In this document: one piece after another, positions 16,322 to 26,280 of the stretch
How positions within the stretch are numbered: the stretch's first letter is position 1
Layout of the letters: every line of letters starts with the position of its first letter
NCBI GenBank assembly: GCA_018268755.1
Contig: JAFDVW010000001.1
Location: 62,001-126,000, forward strand
Direction of reading: 5' to 3'
Length of the DNA: 64,000 nucleotides
From: Acidobacteriota bacterium
GTDB lineage: Bacteria; Acidobacteriota; Terriglobia; Terriglobales; Acidobacteriaceae
Made by a program: the position numbers and the translations under genes
The notes under the pieces: model-generated
Told to the model about the DNA's origin: nothing
The model's input: the letters and a program-made list of their open reading frames with translations, nothing else
The model's database searches: none

Positions 16322-18844
16322 TTACTTATCCCCATGAATGACTACTTCATATTCCGGGTGCAGAGTCACTTTGCCGAGCTTGGTGATATCCGGCGCGCCA
16401 GCGAAATCGGGCCAGGCCGACTTAGGAAGATAGATGGGCGCGTCTTTGCGGAGAGGCAGGATCTTCAGCTCAAAGGAATCGGAAAACTTGTCGGCAAAGC
16501 GCTTGAGGCCAACTTCCCACGCCGCGTCATGGTAAAAGTCGTCACCGAGTAAGTGGTCTTTCTGGTACAGGCGCGCGACATCTCCGACATACGGAATGTC
16601 GAGATACAAATCGCTCAACCCGCGCAACGCATCGGCGGGTACAGTCAGCTTCCAGACCGCGGCCCGGGCGAAGTCTGCGTCGTCAGGTGAACTGGCTATC
16701 GGATTCGGACGCCAGTCGAGTTTTTTGCCCAGCTTCACCGGCAGCGCGGGCGCGGCATCGCGCACTTTTTCGACTTGCAGCGAAACCGAAACCGGCTTCA
16801 CGCTGGTTGCGTAGCGGGCAAAAAGCCCGTCATTCCCGGCCTTTCGCAGAGGAGCCGCAGAAGTCCACTTCGCCCCGTCCGCCGGAAACACCGCAAACGA
16901 CAGCTGGTTCGTATCGCGTGCCCGCAAATGGACAGACTGCTCATCCGCAAATAGATCGGCTTCAGTCACCCAAAGATAGTCGCGCCCGCGCAGGGAAATT
17001 TTCCAGGCATCCTCCGCCTGCTTTTCCGAGAGCAGCACCATATGGACAGCGCCACCGTCTTGGCCCCGGAACTGGATAGCAGAGGCAAGCGACGGAGCGA
17101 TGCCCGCCACAGAAACATACTTCCCTTCACGCGAGAGCTTGCCTGACCTTGCACTGAACGCCTGCACGGACGACCCGGCAAAGACAAACTCCGGTGTGAT
17201 TCCCGGAATCGCAATAAAAAAGTAGTAAGTGGTCTTGCCGTCTTCTAACTTCGTCAACGGCTGCGCGGTGGCATACTTCAGCAGCGCGCCTTGCAGGTCC
17301 ATATTGACCGGCCAGAAGAAGTGCGACTGCGCGGGAAGATCGAATGGCCGCTGGGGAACCAGCATGGTTTCCGCGGGAAGCTGCAAGGCAATCTGCACCG
17401 ACTTATGTTCGGGCAGAGGATCATTGCGGCGATAGTTATTGAAAAACAAAAATCCGCGCTCTCCCTGCGTGCGCGCCACCACGCGCGGAATGCTCTCATC
17501 CAGCACGTCTTTCGGCTGCAGGTCGGGGGCGGTCGCCGCCATGGGAGCCATATCTCCGCCAAAGTCCTGCACAAACTGATGGATCACTTTCAACGGACGA
17601 AAAGAACCGTTCATCTGGCCAAACTCGCGCAGTGGGGCCTGGAAGTCATACGACTTCACCGGCAAATCGCTGGGATAGTCGGTCTCCTGCGATTCCTGCA
17701 TGGTACTCAGCTTGCCGTCGGGATTAGTGCCGCCTTGAAACATGTAGTAGCCGAGAAGATTCACACCCGCGCCCAGCTGCACCAGAGCCATAGGCGCGAT
17801 GTCTTGCGGAAGGATGAGCGGACGGCGGTGGTAGGCCACCTGCATGCCTCCGCCGAGTTCGGCCGTGGCGCGCGGGTAGTGCCACAAGTCTATTTCATCT
17901 TTATTTTTCTCCGTCACGCCCTGCATGATGCCGCTCTCGCCGGAGGTAGGCATCACATGAAAGAGATACACCCCTTCCGGGTCCGGGCTGCCATCATCCA
18001 GGTTCCAGGTCCAGAATTCGGCAGGATATCCGCCGAATACCGGAATTACCTGCTCCGCCGGATAAGTAGCATTGTCCCAGCCCGTCACCGTATAAAGCGG
18101 CACATCGAAACCGGCCTCCCGCGCCATGGTCTTTAATGTCGCAATGTGGGCGGCGCCAGAGTTGGGGCCGCGCTTGGAATATTCATTTTCCAGCTGCACG
18201 CCGATGATGGGCCCGCCGTCTTTCCAGAGCAGGCCTTTCACCTGTTGGCCGATCTGGTTGTAATAGCGGCGCACATAGGAAAGGTAGGTGGGATCGTTCT
18301 CCCGCGTCGGCCCCTTCTTGAGCACCCAATCGGGCAGGCCACCGTTGCGCACTTCGCCATGCGACCACGGGCCGAGGCGCGGGTAGACGAGCAGACCGTG
18401 CCTGGCGCAGAGTTCCACGAACTTGCGCAAGTCGCGCCGGCCCGTCCAGTCGAACTCCCCTTCGACTTCTTCGTGGTGGATCCAGAAAAGATAGGTGGAG
18501 ACGATCTGGATACCGCCCGCCTTCATCTTGAGGATCTGTTCTTCCCAATAGCGCTCGGGATAGCGGCTGAAGTGAAGCTCGCCCATGACTGGAAGCCAGG
18601 GTTTGCCGTCCTTCAGGAAGTAGCGGCTGTTCACCGAAATCACATGTCCGCTGGGAGAACGGCCGGCGTTCGCGCTGCCCAATTGCAGATATCCGGTTTC
18701 AGGCGGCGGGGACGGCTGATTGGCGGTAATGGTGAGAAGGCTTTTTGGGGCGGACTCGGCGGCATGCGAGGCGGCCGGGAAAACGTTTTCTGCAAGCACC
18801 CATAAAAAAATTGCGCAGTAGCACCCAACCCTATGCAGTTTCAT
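16322..18844 (-). CDS. Beta-galactosidase, glycoside hydrolase family 35
   Basis: An 840-residue secreted glycosidase. Residues 1-29 are a signal peptide (AASHA then AE). The GH35 TIM barrel starts around residue 70 (SRYFLKDGKPWLPVMGELHFSRYP). It carries the family signature GGPIIGVQLENEYS at residues 210-223, which contains the acid/base glutamate. LGPWSHGEVRNGGLPDW at about 157-173 is also typical. The C-terminal 400 residues look like beta-sandwich domains as in other long GH35 enzymes. The ATG at 18844 heads the signal peptide. The likely role is removal of terminal beta-galactose from plant polysaccharides in the periplasm. It is convergent with the sugar dehydrogenase-like gene. Confidence 0.93.
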   Translation of the reverse strand: MKLHRVGCYCAIFLWVLAENVFPAASHAAESAPKSLLTITANQPSPPPETGYLQLGSANAGRSPSGHVISVNSRYFLKDGKPWLPVMGELHFSRYPERYWEEQILKMKAGGIQIVSTYLFWIHHEEVEGEFDWTGRRDLRKFVELCARHGLLVYPRLGPWSHGEVRNGGLPDWVLKKGPTRENDPTYLSYVRRYYNQIGQQVKGLLWKDGGPIIGVQLENEYSKRGPNSGAAHIATLKTMAREAGFDVPLYTVTGWDNATYPAEQVIPVFGGYPAEFWTWNLDDGSPDPEGVYLFHVMPTSGESGIMQGVTEKNKDEIDLWHYPRATAELGGGMQVAYHRRPLILPQDIAPMALVQLGAGVNLLGYYMFQGGTNPDGKLSTMQESQETDYPSDLPVKSYDFQAPLREFGQMNGSFRPLKVIHQFVQDFGGDMAPMAATAPDLQPKDVLDESIPRVVARTQGERGFLFFNNYRRNDPLPEHKSVQIALQLPAETMLVPQRPFDLPAQSHFFWPVNMDLQGALLKYATAQPLTKLEDGKTTYYFFIAIPGITPEFVFAGSSVQAFSARSGKLSREGKYVSVAGIAPSLASAIQFRGQDGGAVHMVLLSEKQAEDAWKISLRGRDYLWVTEADLFADEQSVHLRARDTNQLSFAVFPADGAKWTSAAPLRKAGNDGLFARYATSVKPVSVSLQVEKVRDAAPALPVKLGKKLDWRPNPIASSPDDADFARAAVWKLTVPADALRGLSDLYLDIPYVGDVARLYQKDHLLGDDFYHDAAWEVGLKRFADKFSDSFELKILPLRKDAPIYLPKSAWPDFAGAPDITKLGKVTLHPEYEVVIHGDK

Positions 18845-18934
18845 GGCAGGAAGAAAGACAACCAACTCCGTTAGAAATGACGTGCCTTCCTATTGTAAAT
18901 ACGGAGGCAAGCGGAAGAGCCAGAGGAACGCGCC

Positions 18935-20248
18935 CTATCCCAGGACAGGAACAATCGGCTTCTTTTCCGGCAAGGGAAGATTGACCGTGACCGTGGTGCC
19001 GGCGGCCGTAGAGGTGATTTCGAACTTGCCACTCAATTCATGGACCCGCTCTTGCATGGCAGCCAAGCCGACCCCACCGGTGCCGGCCAAGCGAAACTGC
19101 CGCAGCATTTTCGGCGAGATGCCAATGCCCTGGTCACGAATCGTCATCCTGACTCCGCGCGGCAACAGGTGCACGATAATTTCCGCGCTGGGGCTTTTGG
19201 CATGGCGATGAATGTTGGTCAGGCTCTCCTGCAAAATGCGGAACAGCACCAGCGCGGTGGCATCCGGCAACTGATTGGCCTGGTCGGGGATCTCTACCGT
19301 CACTTCAATGCCGCTGCGCTGGGAGAAGCCCTCGGCAAACCAGCGGGCAGCGGCGGAGAAGCCGGCAATTTCCAGGATCGGGGGATGCAGCAGGTAGGAG
19401 ATGGTGCGCGTCTCCGTCATGCACTGGTCCAGCAGATCCAGGCTCTCGGTGTAGCGGCCGTCGTTGGGATGCTCCTGCGCGAGCATGGCGAAGTTCATCT
19501 TCACGGCGGCCAGATACTGCCCCAGGCTGTCATGCAGTTCGCGGGAAAAGCGGCGGCGCTCTTCATCCTGCATTTTGGTCAGATGATTACTCAGGGTGCG
19601 GAAGCTGGTTTCGGCGTTTTCCCGCGCGCGCAATTGCAGGGAGAGCAAGCGATAATGCAGCAATAACAAACCCAAGGCCAGGACAAAGGCAAACGCCAGC
19701 GTAAAAACGGTCCGCCGAAACGATTTCTGGAAGCGCTCCTGGCGCATGGCCAGCAATTTCTGCTCTTCCCGTCTCATTGCCTTCGAGGTCTCCGTAATTT
19801 CTGCGGAGATAGGGACAGCCTCGGCGGTCAGAGCGTCCTGCCCCCTGTCATCGTCCGGCCGGGTCTTTTCCAACTCGACTGATTTCTCGAAAAGATCAAT
19901 CCGGCGTTTGACCGCATATTCCAGCCTGGCGCTCAGCTCACGATGCAGCGGATTGTCAGCGGCCAGACCGCGGATGGCTTGCAGACTTAACCCAACGATG
20001 GGCTTGCTGGCCTCGAAATCGTCGAGGAAACTGGTCTTCCCCGTGGCCAGAAATGCGGTACGGGCACGCCCGGCCTGGGCCACGGCATTGTCCACATCGC
20101 CCAGGGCAGCCTGCATTTCCAGGCTATGCACCACCCATTCCTGGCTTTGCATGAGGCTGACTATGGAAAGATAGGCACTTCCCGCGCTGATGAGGAGCAA
20201 GATGACAGCGGCGATAAACACCGCGCTGGCCTTACGACGTGGCTCCAT
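18935..20248 (-). CDS. Sensor histidine kinase, NarL-partner (HisKA_3) type
   Basis: A 437-residue membrane sensor kinase. Two membrane helices (about 8-30 and 180-200) enclose a helical periplasmic domain resembling CHASE3 (residues 35-175). The dimerisation/phosphoacceptor helix has RFSRELHDSLGQYLAAVK, with His239 as the phosphorylated residue. The ATPase domain shows the N box FRILQESLTNIHRHAKS, the G1 box DQGIGIS and the G2 box GTGGVGLAAMQERV, as in NarX/DegS-like kinases that phosphorylate LuxR-type regulators. No response regulator gene is adjacent on either side, so it is an orphan here. The signal sensed is unknown. Confidence 0.92.
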   Translation of the reverse strand: MEPRRKASAVFIAAVILLLISAGSAYLSIVSLMQSQEWVVHSLEMQAALGDVDNAVAQAGRARTAFLATGKTSFLDDFEASKPIVGLSLQAIRGLAADNPLHRELSARLEYAVKRRIDLFEKSVELEKTRPDDDRGQDALTAEAVPISAEITETSKAMRREEQKLLAMRQERFQKSFRRTVFTLAFAFVLALGLLLLHYRLLSLQLRARENAETSFRTLSNHLTKMQDEERRRFSRELHDSLGQYLAAVKMNFAMLAQEHPNDGRYTESLDLLDQCMTETRTISYLLHPPILEIAGFSAAARWFAEGFSQRSGIEVTVEIPDQANQLPDATALVLFRILQESLTNIHRHAKSPSAEIIVHLLPRGVRMTIRDQGIGISPKMLRQFRLAGTGGVGLAAMQERVHELSGKFEITSTAAGTTVTVNLPLPEKKPIVPVLG

Positions 20249-20351
20249 CGGGGTCCGAGCCTCCCCCCGACGGATGGAAAACGGGGAATGGGCTGATTCG
20301 GGATCATTCTACACGGAAACTCCGCCGGCCTTGCCGACAGATATCGGGCAA

Positions 20352-20380
20352 CAAAAACTTGGGGCCCCTCACGGGGCCCC
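20352..20380 (-). terminator. Rho-independent terminator of the transpeptidase gene
   Basis: On the minus strand GGGGCCCC (20373-20380) pairs with GGGGCCCC (20361-20368) around a four-base loop and is followed by AAGTTTTTG, the T-run being the complement of 20353-20357. It lies 26 bases past the stop of the transpeptidase gene at 20406. Confidence 0.8.
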
Positions 20381-20405
20381 TATTGATTTTGGATTTTCTT
20401 ATGGG

Positions 20406-21638
20406 CTAGGGTTGCGAGCTCTTCACGGTTTTTATCACTGCCGTATTGGCAGGAGCCGCCGGATGGTTGGCAAAAAAGTTGTTGTCGTAGAGATTGCGAT
20501 ACAGACGCCCGGCGATCTCCGCAGCCTTGGGCCCATAAGTCGGACGGCCACCTTGCAGGAAGACGACGGTCACGATGCGGCCCACGTCGGTCTTGGCGTA
20601 GGAAGCGAACCAGCCGAAGCGGGTGCCAGCGCGGGAGCAGGTCCCGGTCTTGCCCAGAATCTCTTCTTCGTTGAAGTTCAGACGCACGCTGCGAGCGGTG
20701 CCGTAGCTGACCGCTCCCGCCATGCCATCGGACATTTCCGGGAGGATGGGGGCAATATCCAGATGACGCTTAATGCGTGGTTCAAAATCGGCGATCTCTT
20801 CCGCGGAACCCGGGTGCTGCAGGTAGTAGAGGGTCCCTCCGTTGGCGATGGCCGAGACCATGGCCGCCAGTTGCAGCGGGGTCATGGAGATGCCTTCCCC
20901 GAAGGAGCACATCTTGCCCACGCCGCCCAGCTTGGAGGAGATTTCGGCATCGGGATAGGTGCCGAGATGCTCGCCTTCAATCTTGTAGCCGGCCAGCTCG
21001 CCCAAACCATATTGGTGGGCGTAATGGCTGACGCGCTCAAAGCCGAGCTTGCGGCCGAGGGCTTCAAAGTAGGCATTATTAGAATGCGCTAAGGCATTGG
21101 TCAGATTCATGCGGCTGCGGCTGCCCAACCGCACCTGCGTGTCTTTGGTAATCAGCCCTTCATTGAGGGCAGCCAGGGCCACCGACAATTTGATGGTGGA
21201 GCACGGTTGGGCCCCGCTGGAAAGTGCCAATTTCTGGTTCACCATGGCCAAAATACGGCCACTGGTCGGCTCCACCGCCACCACCGTGCCGTTCATGTTG
21301 CCCAGGGCTTCGATGGCGGCCTGGCGCACGACCGGATCTTCCCCTTCCATCATGTCGCCGGCGGTGATGTCCTGCGCAAAGGAGCTGGTATAGAAACGCT
21401 CATAGCTGCGGCGCTTCTTGGTGCGCGCCACCCGCTTCTTCTTGCCGACCGGGGCGTGGCTCTTGGCGAGCGTGCGCATCCGCCGCTTGGCACGGGTGTT
21501 TTCGTGCACCCCTTGCGACTTGGATTTTCCGTTAGTGAGCGCGCGAGTGTTGACCGTGGCAGCGAAGCTGCTTCCGGTGAAGACCAGAATCAGAAGAGAG
21601 CTCAGAAAAAGGAGCGCGGACCGCCGAATCGATTTCAC
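20406..21638 (-). CDS. Penicillin-binding transpeptidase-like protein
   Basis: A 410-residue exported protein with a PBP transpeptidase domain, which cross-links peptidoglycan stem peptides. Residues 1-27 are a signal peptide or anchor. A very basic linker (residues 38-79, Lys/Arg-rich) precedes the domain. The catalytic motifs are complete: S147-T-I-K150, S186-N-N188 and K330-T-G332 (LGKTGTC). The family usually has 550 or more residues with a dimerisation domain; here that N-terminal pedestal is missing, so the protein is a minimal transpeptidase. It is transcribed alone and has its own terminator. It is not adjacent to the dcw genes, although it could partly offset the missing ftsI. It may alternatively be a beta-lactam-sensor-like or D,D-peptidase protein. 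Confidence 0.82.
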   Translation of the reverse strand: MKSIRRSALLFLSSLLILVFTGSSFAATVNTRALTNGKSKSQGVHENTRAKRRMRTLAKSHAPVGKKKRVARTKKRRSYERFYTSSFAQDITAGDMMEGEDPVVRQAAIEALGNMNGTVVAVEPTSGRILAMVNQKLALSSGAQPCSTIKLSVALAALNEGLITKDTQVRLGSRSRMNLTNALAHSNNAYFEALGRKLGFERVSHYAHQYGLGELAGYKIEGEHLGTYPDAEISSKLGGVGKMCSFGEGISMTPLQLAAMVSAIANGGTLYYLQHPGSAEEIADFEPRIKRHLDIAPILPEMSDGMAGAVSYGTARSVRLNFNEEEILGKTGTCSRAGTRFGWFASYAKTDVGRIVTVVFLQGGRPTYGPKAAEIAGRLYRNLYDNNFFANHPAAPANTAVIKTVKSSQP

Positions 21639-22064
21639 TTCCCTTATACCGTCCCCGGACTTGAACTGCTAAACCCCGGCTTTTTTGGATTGTGTCCCCT
21701 ACAATTCAAGCAAGCCTTATGCCAGTGCTCTGCGGCGCTGTGCAAAATCACTGCAACCTCTCGATACTACGAGACTTAAGATTAGATTCGCAAGTTCAAA
21801 CTGGCGATCGTACAAATTTAAAAAGAAACGCTAAAAGCTATAAAAATCAAGCAATTAGGCCGATTTTCCAGGGGGCGCGACACTTTCGTAACCAGTAACT
21901 GGGGGTTACTGATTTGACACTTCTCATGGATAGAAATTTTCCCTTTTTTGCCCCAACTTCGGCTTCTCAATTTGGTCTCCCTACCCCTCGCCATTGACTG
22001 CCTATTCATTGCTCTTCCACAGAGCCTCGCCATAGCATGGCTCGGCAAGCGCAGAGTCCCGGCC
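21639..22064. other. Divergent intergenic region, transpeptidase / kinase
   Basis: The 426 bases between divergent genes are A/T-rich in the middle and contain no convincing gene. A small hairpin pairs CAGTAAC (21893-21899) with GTTACTG (21905-21911). A TTGACA box follows at 21914-21919, but no -10 box stands at normal spacing, so it may belong to another sigma class or be chance. Confidence 0.4.
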
Positions 22065-23000
22065 ATGGTAGAGCAAACCCTGTCGCACTATCGCGTTCTG
22101 GAGGAGATCGGAAGCGGCGGCATGGGCGTGGTATATCGCGCTTACGACGAGGTGCTGCACCGGGACGTGGCCCTGAAGATTCTTTCCCAGCGCATTCCGT
22201 CCGATGAAGCAGCACGCCGGCGCTTCCGCCGCGAAGCCTTGTCTCTGGCCAAGCTGAACCATCCGAATGTGGGCATGATTTACGACTTTAGCGGCGACCA
22301 GGAAGAGAATTTTCTGGTCATGGAGTTCGTGCCGGGAGTCGCGCTGGACCGCCATTTGAAGGCGGGCCCGCTTCCAGCGGAGAAAGTCATTCGGCTGGGC
22401 ATCCAGCTGGCGGCCGCCCTCCATGCTTCGCACCGCCAGGGCATCATCCACCGGGACCTCAAGCCGGGCAACTTGCGTGTCACCCCCGACGGCCAACTCA
22501 AGATTTTGGATTTCGGCCTGGCGCAATGGGCCCCGGAACTCTTTAGCGAGAGCGACACTACCGCTTTCAGTCTGGGCGAACCCATGAGCGGCACTGTGCC
22601 CTACATGGCTCCCGAACAACTTCGTGGTCACGAAGCCAATATCTACAGCGATATCTATGCCGCCGGAGTGATCCTTTATGAGATGGCGACAGGACAGCGT
22701 CCTTTCGCAGAGTGCTCCGGCCCAGTTCTGGTGAGCGCCATCCTGGAACAGACACCGCCCTCGCCTCGGCATTACTCTCCAGGAATTTCAGCGTCGCTGG
22801 AAAATGTCATCCTCAAGGCCATGGCCAAGAATCCTGGTGACCGTTATCTTTCCGCGCAGGATCTGGGCTCCGCTCTGGAGGGAGCCCACCAGCGTGTTCC
22901 CATCGCAAAAGATTACGGTCTCTGGGCAAAGATCGCTTATCCCACGGTGTTGTCCGTTTTACTGGCCTGGCTTCTTTGGCTGATCATGAGACCGCAATGA
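22065..23000 (+). CDS. Serine/threonine protein kinase (PknB-like), membrane anchored
   Basis: A 311-residue eukaryotic-type kinase. The motifs are in order: glycine loop GSGGMGVVYRA (16-26), catalytic Lys38 in VALKIL, HRDLKPGN with Asp131, DFG at 149-151, the activation-segment end SGTVPYMAPE and SDIYAAGVILYEMATG. One C-terminal membrane helix (about 290-308) leaves only a three-residue tail, so there is no extracellular sensor domain, unlike PknB with PASTA repeats. The ATG at 22065 starts just before the kinase domain; an upstream extension has no family sequence. All catalytic residues are present, so the enzyme should be active. Substrates are unknown. The cytochrome P460 gene is convergent with it. 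Confidence 0.93.
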   Translation: MVEQTLSHYRVLEEIGSGGMGVVYRAYDEVLHRDVALKILSQRIPSDEAARRRFRREALSLAKLNHPNVGMIYDFSGDQEENFLVMEFVPGVALDRHLKAGPLPAEKVIRLGIQLAAALHASHRQGIIHRDLKPGNLRVTPDGQLKILDFGLAQWAPELFSESDTTAFSLGEPMSGTVPYMAPEQLRGHEANIYSDIYAAGVILYEMATGQRPFAECSGPVLVSAILEQTPPSPRHYSPGISASLENVILKAMAKNPGDRYLSAQDLGSALEGAHQRVPIAKDYGLWAKIAYPTVLSVLLAWLLWLIMRPQ

Positions 23001-23015
23001 AAAGCGGGGCGCGCC

Positions 23016-23582
23016 TCAATGCTTCTTTTCGCTGTAGGTCCCGAACTTCTCCGCCACGGGCTTTAAGGTGGGATAGAACTGAACGAATGTGTGCTCGACG
23101 GCGGCATGATCTTCGTGACACTGCCAGCAGGCTGGTTTAGGATTGGCCGCGGCTGCTTGGTTGTCGGCGAAATTGAAGTAGGCCCATTTCTCGGCCAAAC
23201 GGGCATCTTTCACTTCCACTCCCAGTCCCATCAGCCCAGACTGAAAATGCCCGTGTTGATTGATGGACCCTTTGCTTTCGGAAGCACGCTCTTCGACCAC
23301 GAACATGGTTTTGTCCGGCCATTTTCCCTGTTTGCGAAACTCATCATAGGCCCAGCGCGGAACAAAAACATTGGTGAACATGGGATATTCCGGGTTGCTA
23401 TCGCTGTAGCTCATGCCCAGACCGGAGGAGAGAAATACCCAGTCGCGATACTGGTCGGGACGAAGCAGCTTATCGCCGTCATATTGCGGCAAGTCAGCAA
23501 TTTCCGGGCCCAAAGCCGGCGCCCCAACGCCCCACAACAAAATTGTCAGCACCGCCAACGCAAAGAACCAGACAGGCTTCAT
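23016..23582 (-). CDS. Cytochrome P460 family protein
   Basis: A 188-residue periplasmic c-type haem protein with a signal peptide (residues 1-23) and a single haem-binding motif C152-W-Q-C-H156 near the C terminus, as in cytochrome P460. The family includes enzymes that oxidise hydroxylamine or handle NO, but many homologues have no assigned role. VFVPRWAYDEFRKQGKWPDKTMFV and WAYFNF are typical of the beta-rich fold. The conserved cross-linking lysine of true P460 cannot be placed with certainty. The ATG at 23582 has AGGAG upstream. The gene follows ftsZ on the same strand but a strong terminator at 23662-23700 separates them, so it is probably transcribed alone. Confidence 0.85.
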   Translation of the reverse strand: MKPVWFFALAVLTILLWGVGAPALGPEIADLPQYDGDKLLRPDQYRDWVFLSSGLGMSYSDSNPEYPMFTNVFVPRWAYDEFRKQGKWPDKTMFVVEERASESKGSINQHGHFQSGLMGLGVEVKDARLAEKWAYFNFADNQAAAANPKPACWQCHEDHAAVEHTFVQFYPTLKPVAEKFGTYSEKKH

Positions 23583-23661
23583 AGCACGCTCCTGGAAGGA
23601 AAATAACAGGGGCCCGGACCGCGCTTTCTGTCCCGTTAGACGACGTTTTCCACGGGAAGAC

Positions 23662-23700
23662 AGCAAACAAAAAGGACAAAGACCTGGGTGGTCTTTGTCC
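23662..23700 (-). terminator. Rho-independent terminator after ftsZ
   Basis: On the minus strand an 11-base perfect stem (GGACAAAGACC, 23690-23700 with 23674-23684) closes a five-base loop and is followed by TTTTTTGTTT (complement of 23664-23673). It lies 31 bases after the ftsZ stop and marks the end of the division cluster. Confidence 0.88.
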
Positions 23701-23730
23701 TGAAGAAAACCGCCGGTTCCAGAATTTTCC

Positions 23731-25014
23731 TTACATGGCTTCGTTGCGTTTGCGCAGGAACGCCGGAACATCCAGGTCTTCCTGCTCGAAGTTGGCGATC
23801 ATGGCGTTGCGCATGGTTTCGAGCGAAATGACTTCGGCGCTGCTGACCACGACCGGGGCCGCCACCGGCTCTTCCAGCACCATGGGTGCAGGTTCCGGGG
23901 CAGACATGGAAACCGGCTCCGGCTCCGCCATGGGGATGGGGGCCGGGGCAAAGAAGTCGTCCTCTTCCTGCTCCACCACAAAGCCGGTGCTACGCACTTC
24001 TTTGGGAGCGCGACGGGCACTGGCGTCCTGAAAACCGGTGGCAATGACGGTGATCTTCACCGAGTCCTTCATCTTCTCGTCCATGACCGCGCCAAAGATG
24101 ATGTTGGCATCGTCGTCGGCCGCGTTCTGAATAATCGAGCAAGCCTCCTGCACTTCAGCCAGCTTGAGCGAGGAAGAACCGGTGATGTTGATGAGGATGC
24201 CGCGGGCGCCATCAATGGCTCCGGCCTCAAGCAGCGGCGAGGCAATCGCCTTCTGGGCAGCTTCCATGGTGCGGCGGCTGCCGCTGGCCGTGGCCGCTCC
24301 CATGACGGCGTAGCCCATGCCGGCCATGATGGCCTTCACATCGGCGAAGTCGCGGTTGATGATGCCGGGGATGGTGATGATGTCGGAAATTCCCTGCACG
24401 CCCTGGCGCAGGATATCGTCGGCCACGCGGAAAGACTCGAAGAAGCCGGCGTCCTGGGCAACGGCGAGGAGCTTCTCATTGGGGATCACAATGGTGGTGT
24501 CCACCGCCTCCATGAGCTCGGCCACACCGCGCTCCGCCTGCTGCATGCGGCGTTTGCCTTCAAAGGCGAAGGGCTTGGTGACCACGGCCACGGTGAGCGC
24601 GCCCATCTCGCTGGCCAGGGACGCGATGATCGGGGCGGCCCCGGTGCCGGTGCCGCCGCCCAGGCCGGTGGTGACGAACACCATGTCGGCCCCTTCCAGT
24701 ACTTCAATGATCTTGTCGGAGTCCTCGAGCGCCGCCTTGCGCCCGATTTCCGGGTTGGCGCCCGCGCCCAGCCCGTTGGTGAGCTTCACGCCCAGTTGCA
24801 GCTTCATGGGAGCGCGCGACATGCGCAGCGCCTGCAGGTCGGTGTTGGCGACGATGAATTCGATACCTTCCATACCGGCATCGATCATGCGATTGACGGC
24901 GTTGCCGCCGCCCCCGCCCACGCCGATGACTTTGATGCGGGCGTCGTTGCGCGCCTCGTCGTTGAAGCTGATGCGAATATCGCTTTCCGGTTCTTTTTTC
25001 ATGTCCGCCGCCAT
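23731..25014 (-). CDS. ftsZ: Cell division protein FtsZ
   Basis: The tubulin-like GTPase that forms the division ring (427 residues). The nucleotide pocket is seen in [15 protein letters not shown] near the N terminus, the tubulin signature [10 protein letters not shown] near residue 115, and the T7 loop with [12 protein letters not shown] Pro/Glu-rich linker of about 80 residues precedes the C-terminal peptide [15 protein letters not shown], which binds FtsA. The start ATG at 25014 is chosen with AGGAAG upstream; GTG at 25044 or ATG at 25002 are alternatives, and all lie before the conserved core. It is the last gene of the dcw cluster, 44 bases after ftsA, and is followed by a terminator. 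Confidence 0.98.
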   Translation of the reverse strand: MAADMKKEPESDIRISFNDEARNDARIKVIGVGGGGGNAVNRMIDAGMEGIEFIVANTDLQALRMSRAPMKLQLGVKLTNGLGAGANPEIGRKAALEDSDKIIEVLEGADMVFVTTGLGGGTGTGAAPIIASLASEMGALTVAVVTKPFAFEGKRRMQQAERGVAELMEAVDTTIVIPNEKLLAVAQDAGFFESFRVADDILRQGVQGISDIITIPGIINRDFADVKAIMAGMGYAVMGAATASGSRRTMEAAQKAIASPLLEAGAIDGARGILINITGSSSLKLAEVQEACSIIQNAADDDANIIFGAVMDEKMKDSVKITVIATGFQDASARRAPKEVRSTGFVVEQEEDDFFAPAPIPMAEPEPVSMSAPEPAPMVLEEPVAAPVVVSSAEVISLETMRNAMIANFEQEDLDVPAFLRKRNEAM

Positions 25015-25058
25015 CCGTGAATTTGCTTCCTGTGTCTTCCCCACCCCTTGCCCAAACT

Positions 25059-26279
25059 TTATGCGCCCTTGCCCATCAGCATGGATTTGAGGCGCGAACT
25101 CCAGCGGTCATCCTGCAAACCGCGCGCGCTGCGGGCGCGGTGTCCGTAGAATGCCATACCCAGGACGGTGGAAAACTCCGGTTCCGCCAGGGTGGAGGGC
25201 ATTTTCGCCAGTGGCAGGGGCCAGGCCAGGCGCATGGAGCGGCGCAGCACCGACTCGCCGATCTCCACGATCCCGGGCAAGCGCGAGCCGCCGCCGCTCA
25301 ACACAATGCCGGCCACGCAGAATTCCAGCATGCCGCTATGGCGCAGATTGTCGCGCAGCATTTCGAAGAGCTCGCGGGTGCGCGGCTCAAGGATTTCTCC
25401 AACCATGCGCTGGGAAATCAGGCGCGAGGCACGGTCGCCCACCGAAGGCACTTCAATCTCGTTGCCCTCCGGAATCAGGGTGACGATGGCGTGGCCGAAC
25501 AGGCGCTTGATCTTCTCGGCCTCCGCCACCGGCGTGCACAACCCGACGGCCAGATCGCTGGTGAAGTGGTCGCCGCCGATGGGAATCACGGCGGTATGCG
25601 CCACCGCGCCTTCCTGGAAAATGATGATGCTGGTCGATCCCGCGCCCACGTCGGCGAGGCAAACCCCCAGTTCGCGCTCATCCTGGCGCAGTACGGAGTC
25701 GGCGCAGGCCAAAGGCTCGAACACGGTGTCGTCCACGTGCACCCCGGCGCGATTCACCGCGGTAATGACATTCTGCGCGGCGCTGGAAGCGGCGGTCACC
25801 ATGTGCACCCGCACTTCCAGGCGGGTGGCCATCATGCCCAGCGGATCGTGCACCCCGGCCTGCTCATCGAGGATGAACTCCTGCGGCAGAAGGTGCAGGA
25901 TCTCGCGATCGGCGGGCAGGGCCACGCCGCGGGCCTTATCCACGGCCATGCGAATTTCCTCGCGGCCGATTTCCCGCGACTTGGCGCCGAAGGTCAGGCC
26001 GCCGTGGCTGTTTACCCCGCGAATGTGGGCCCCGGAAACTCCCAGGATGGCGTGCTCGATGGGCACACCCGCGGAGTCTTCCGCCTGCTCGACCGCCTTC
26101 TGCACCGAGGCCACCGCTTTGTCCAGATCGACAATGATGCCCTTGCGCGAGCCCCGCGATTCCGCCACGCCGTGCCCACGATAGCGCAGGCCGCCGTCGG
26201 TGACCTCCGCCACCAACACGCAGGTCTTGGAGCTGCCTACATCGATCGCGGTGAGAAAGTTTTCGTACTGGTTCCCCAT
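25059..26279 (-). CDS. ftsA: Cell division protein FtsA
   Basis: The actin-like ATPase that tethers FtsZ to the membrane (406 residues). Phosphate-binding and adenosine motifs are clear: [19 protein letters not shown] at residues 7-25, [14 protein letters not shown] in the middle and [17 protein letters not shown] late in the chain. The 1C subdomain follows ([20 protein letters not shown]). The C-terminal end is basic and hydrophobic ([11 protein letters not shown]), in keeping with a membrane-binding helix. The ATG begins one base after the ftsQ stop, so the two are translationally coupled; a longer start at 26309 would overlap ftsQ. Confidence 0.97.
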   Translation of the reverse strand: MGNQYENFLTAIDVGSSKTCVLVAEVTDGGLRYRGHGVAESRGSRKGIIVDLDKAVASVQKAVEQAEDSAGVPIEHAILGVSGAHIRGVNSHGGLTFGAKSREIGREEIRMAVDKARGVALPADREILHLLPQEFILDEQAGVHDPLGMMATRLEVRVHMVTAASSAAQNVITAVNRAGVHVDDTVFEPLACADSVLRQDERELGVCLADVGAGSTSIIIFQEGAVAHTAVIPIGGDHFTSDLAVGLCTPVAEAEKIKRLFGHAIVTLIPEGNEIEVPSVGDRASRLISQRMVGEILEPRTRELFEMLRDNLRHSGMLEFCVAGIVLSGGGSRLPGIVEIGESVLRRSMRLAWPLPLAKMPSTLAEPEFSTVLGMAFYGHRARSARGLQDDRWSSRLKSMLMGKGA

Positions 26280-26280
26280 C

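Noticed and set aside
21914..21942. Sigma-70 promoter for the Ser/Thr kinase
   Set aside because: TTGACA is perfect but the hexamer at the right distance (TTTTCC) does not resemble a -10 box.
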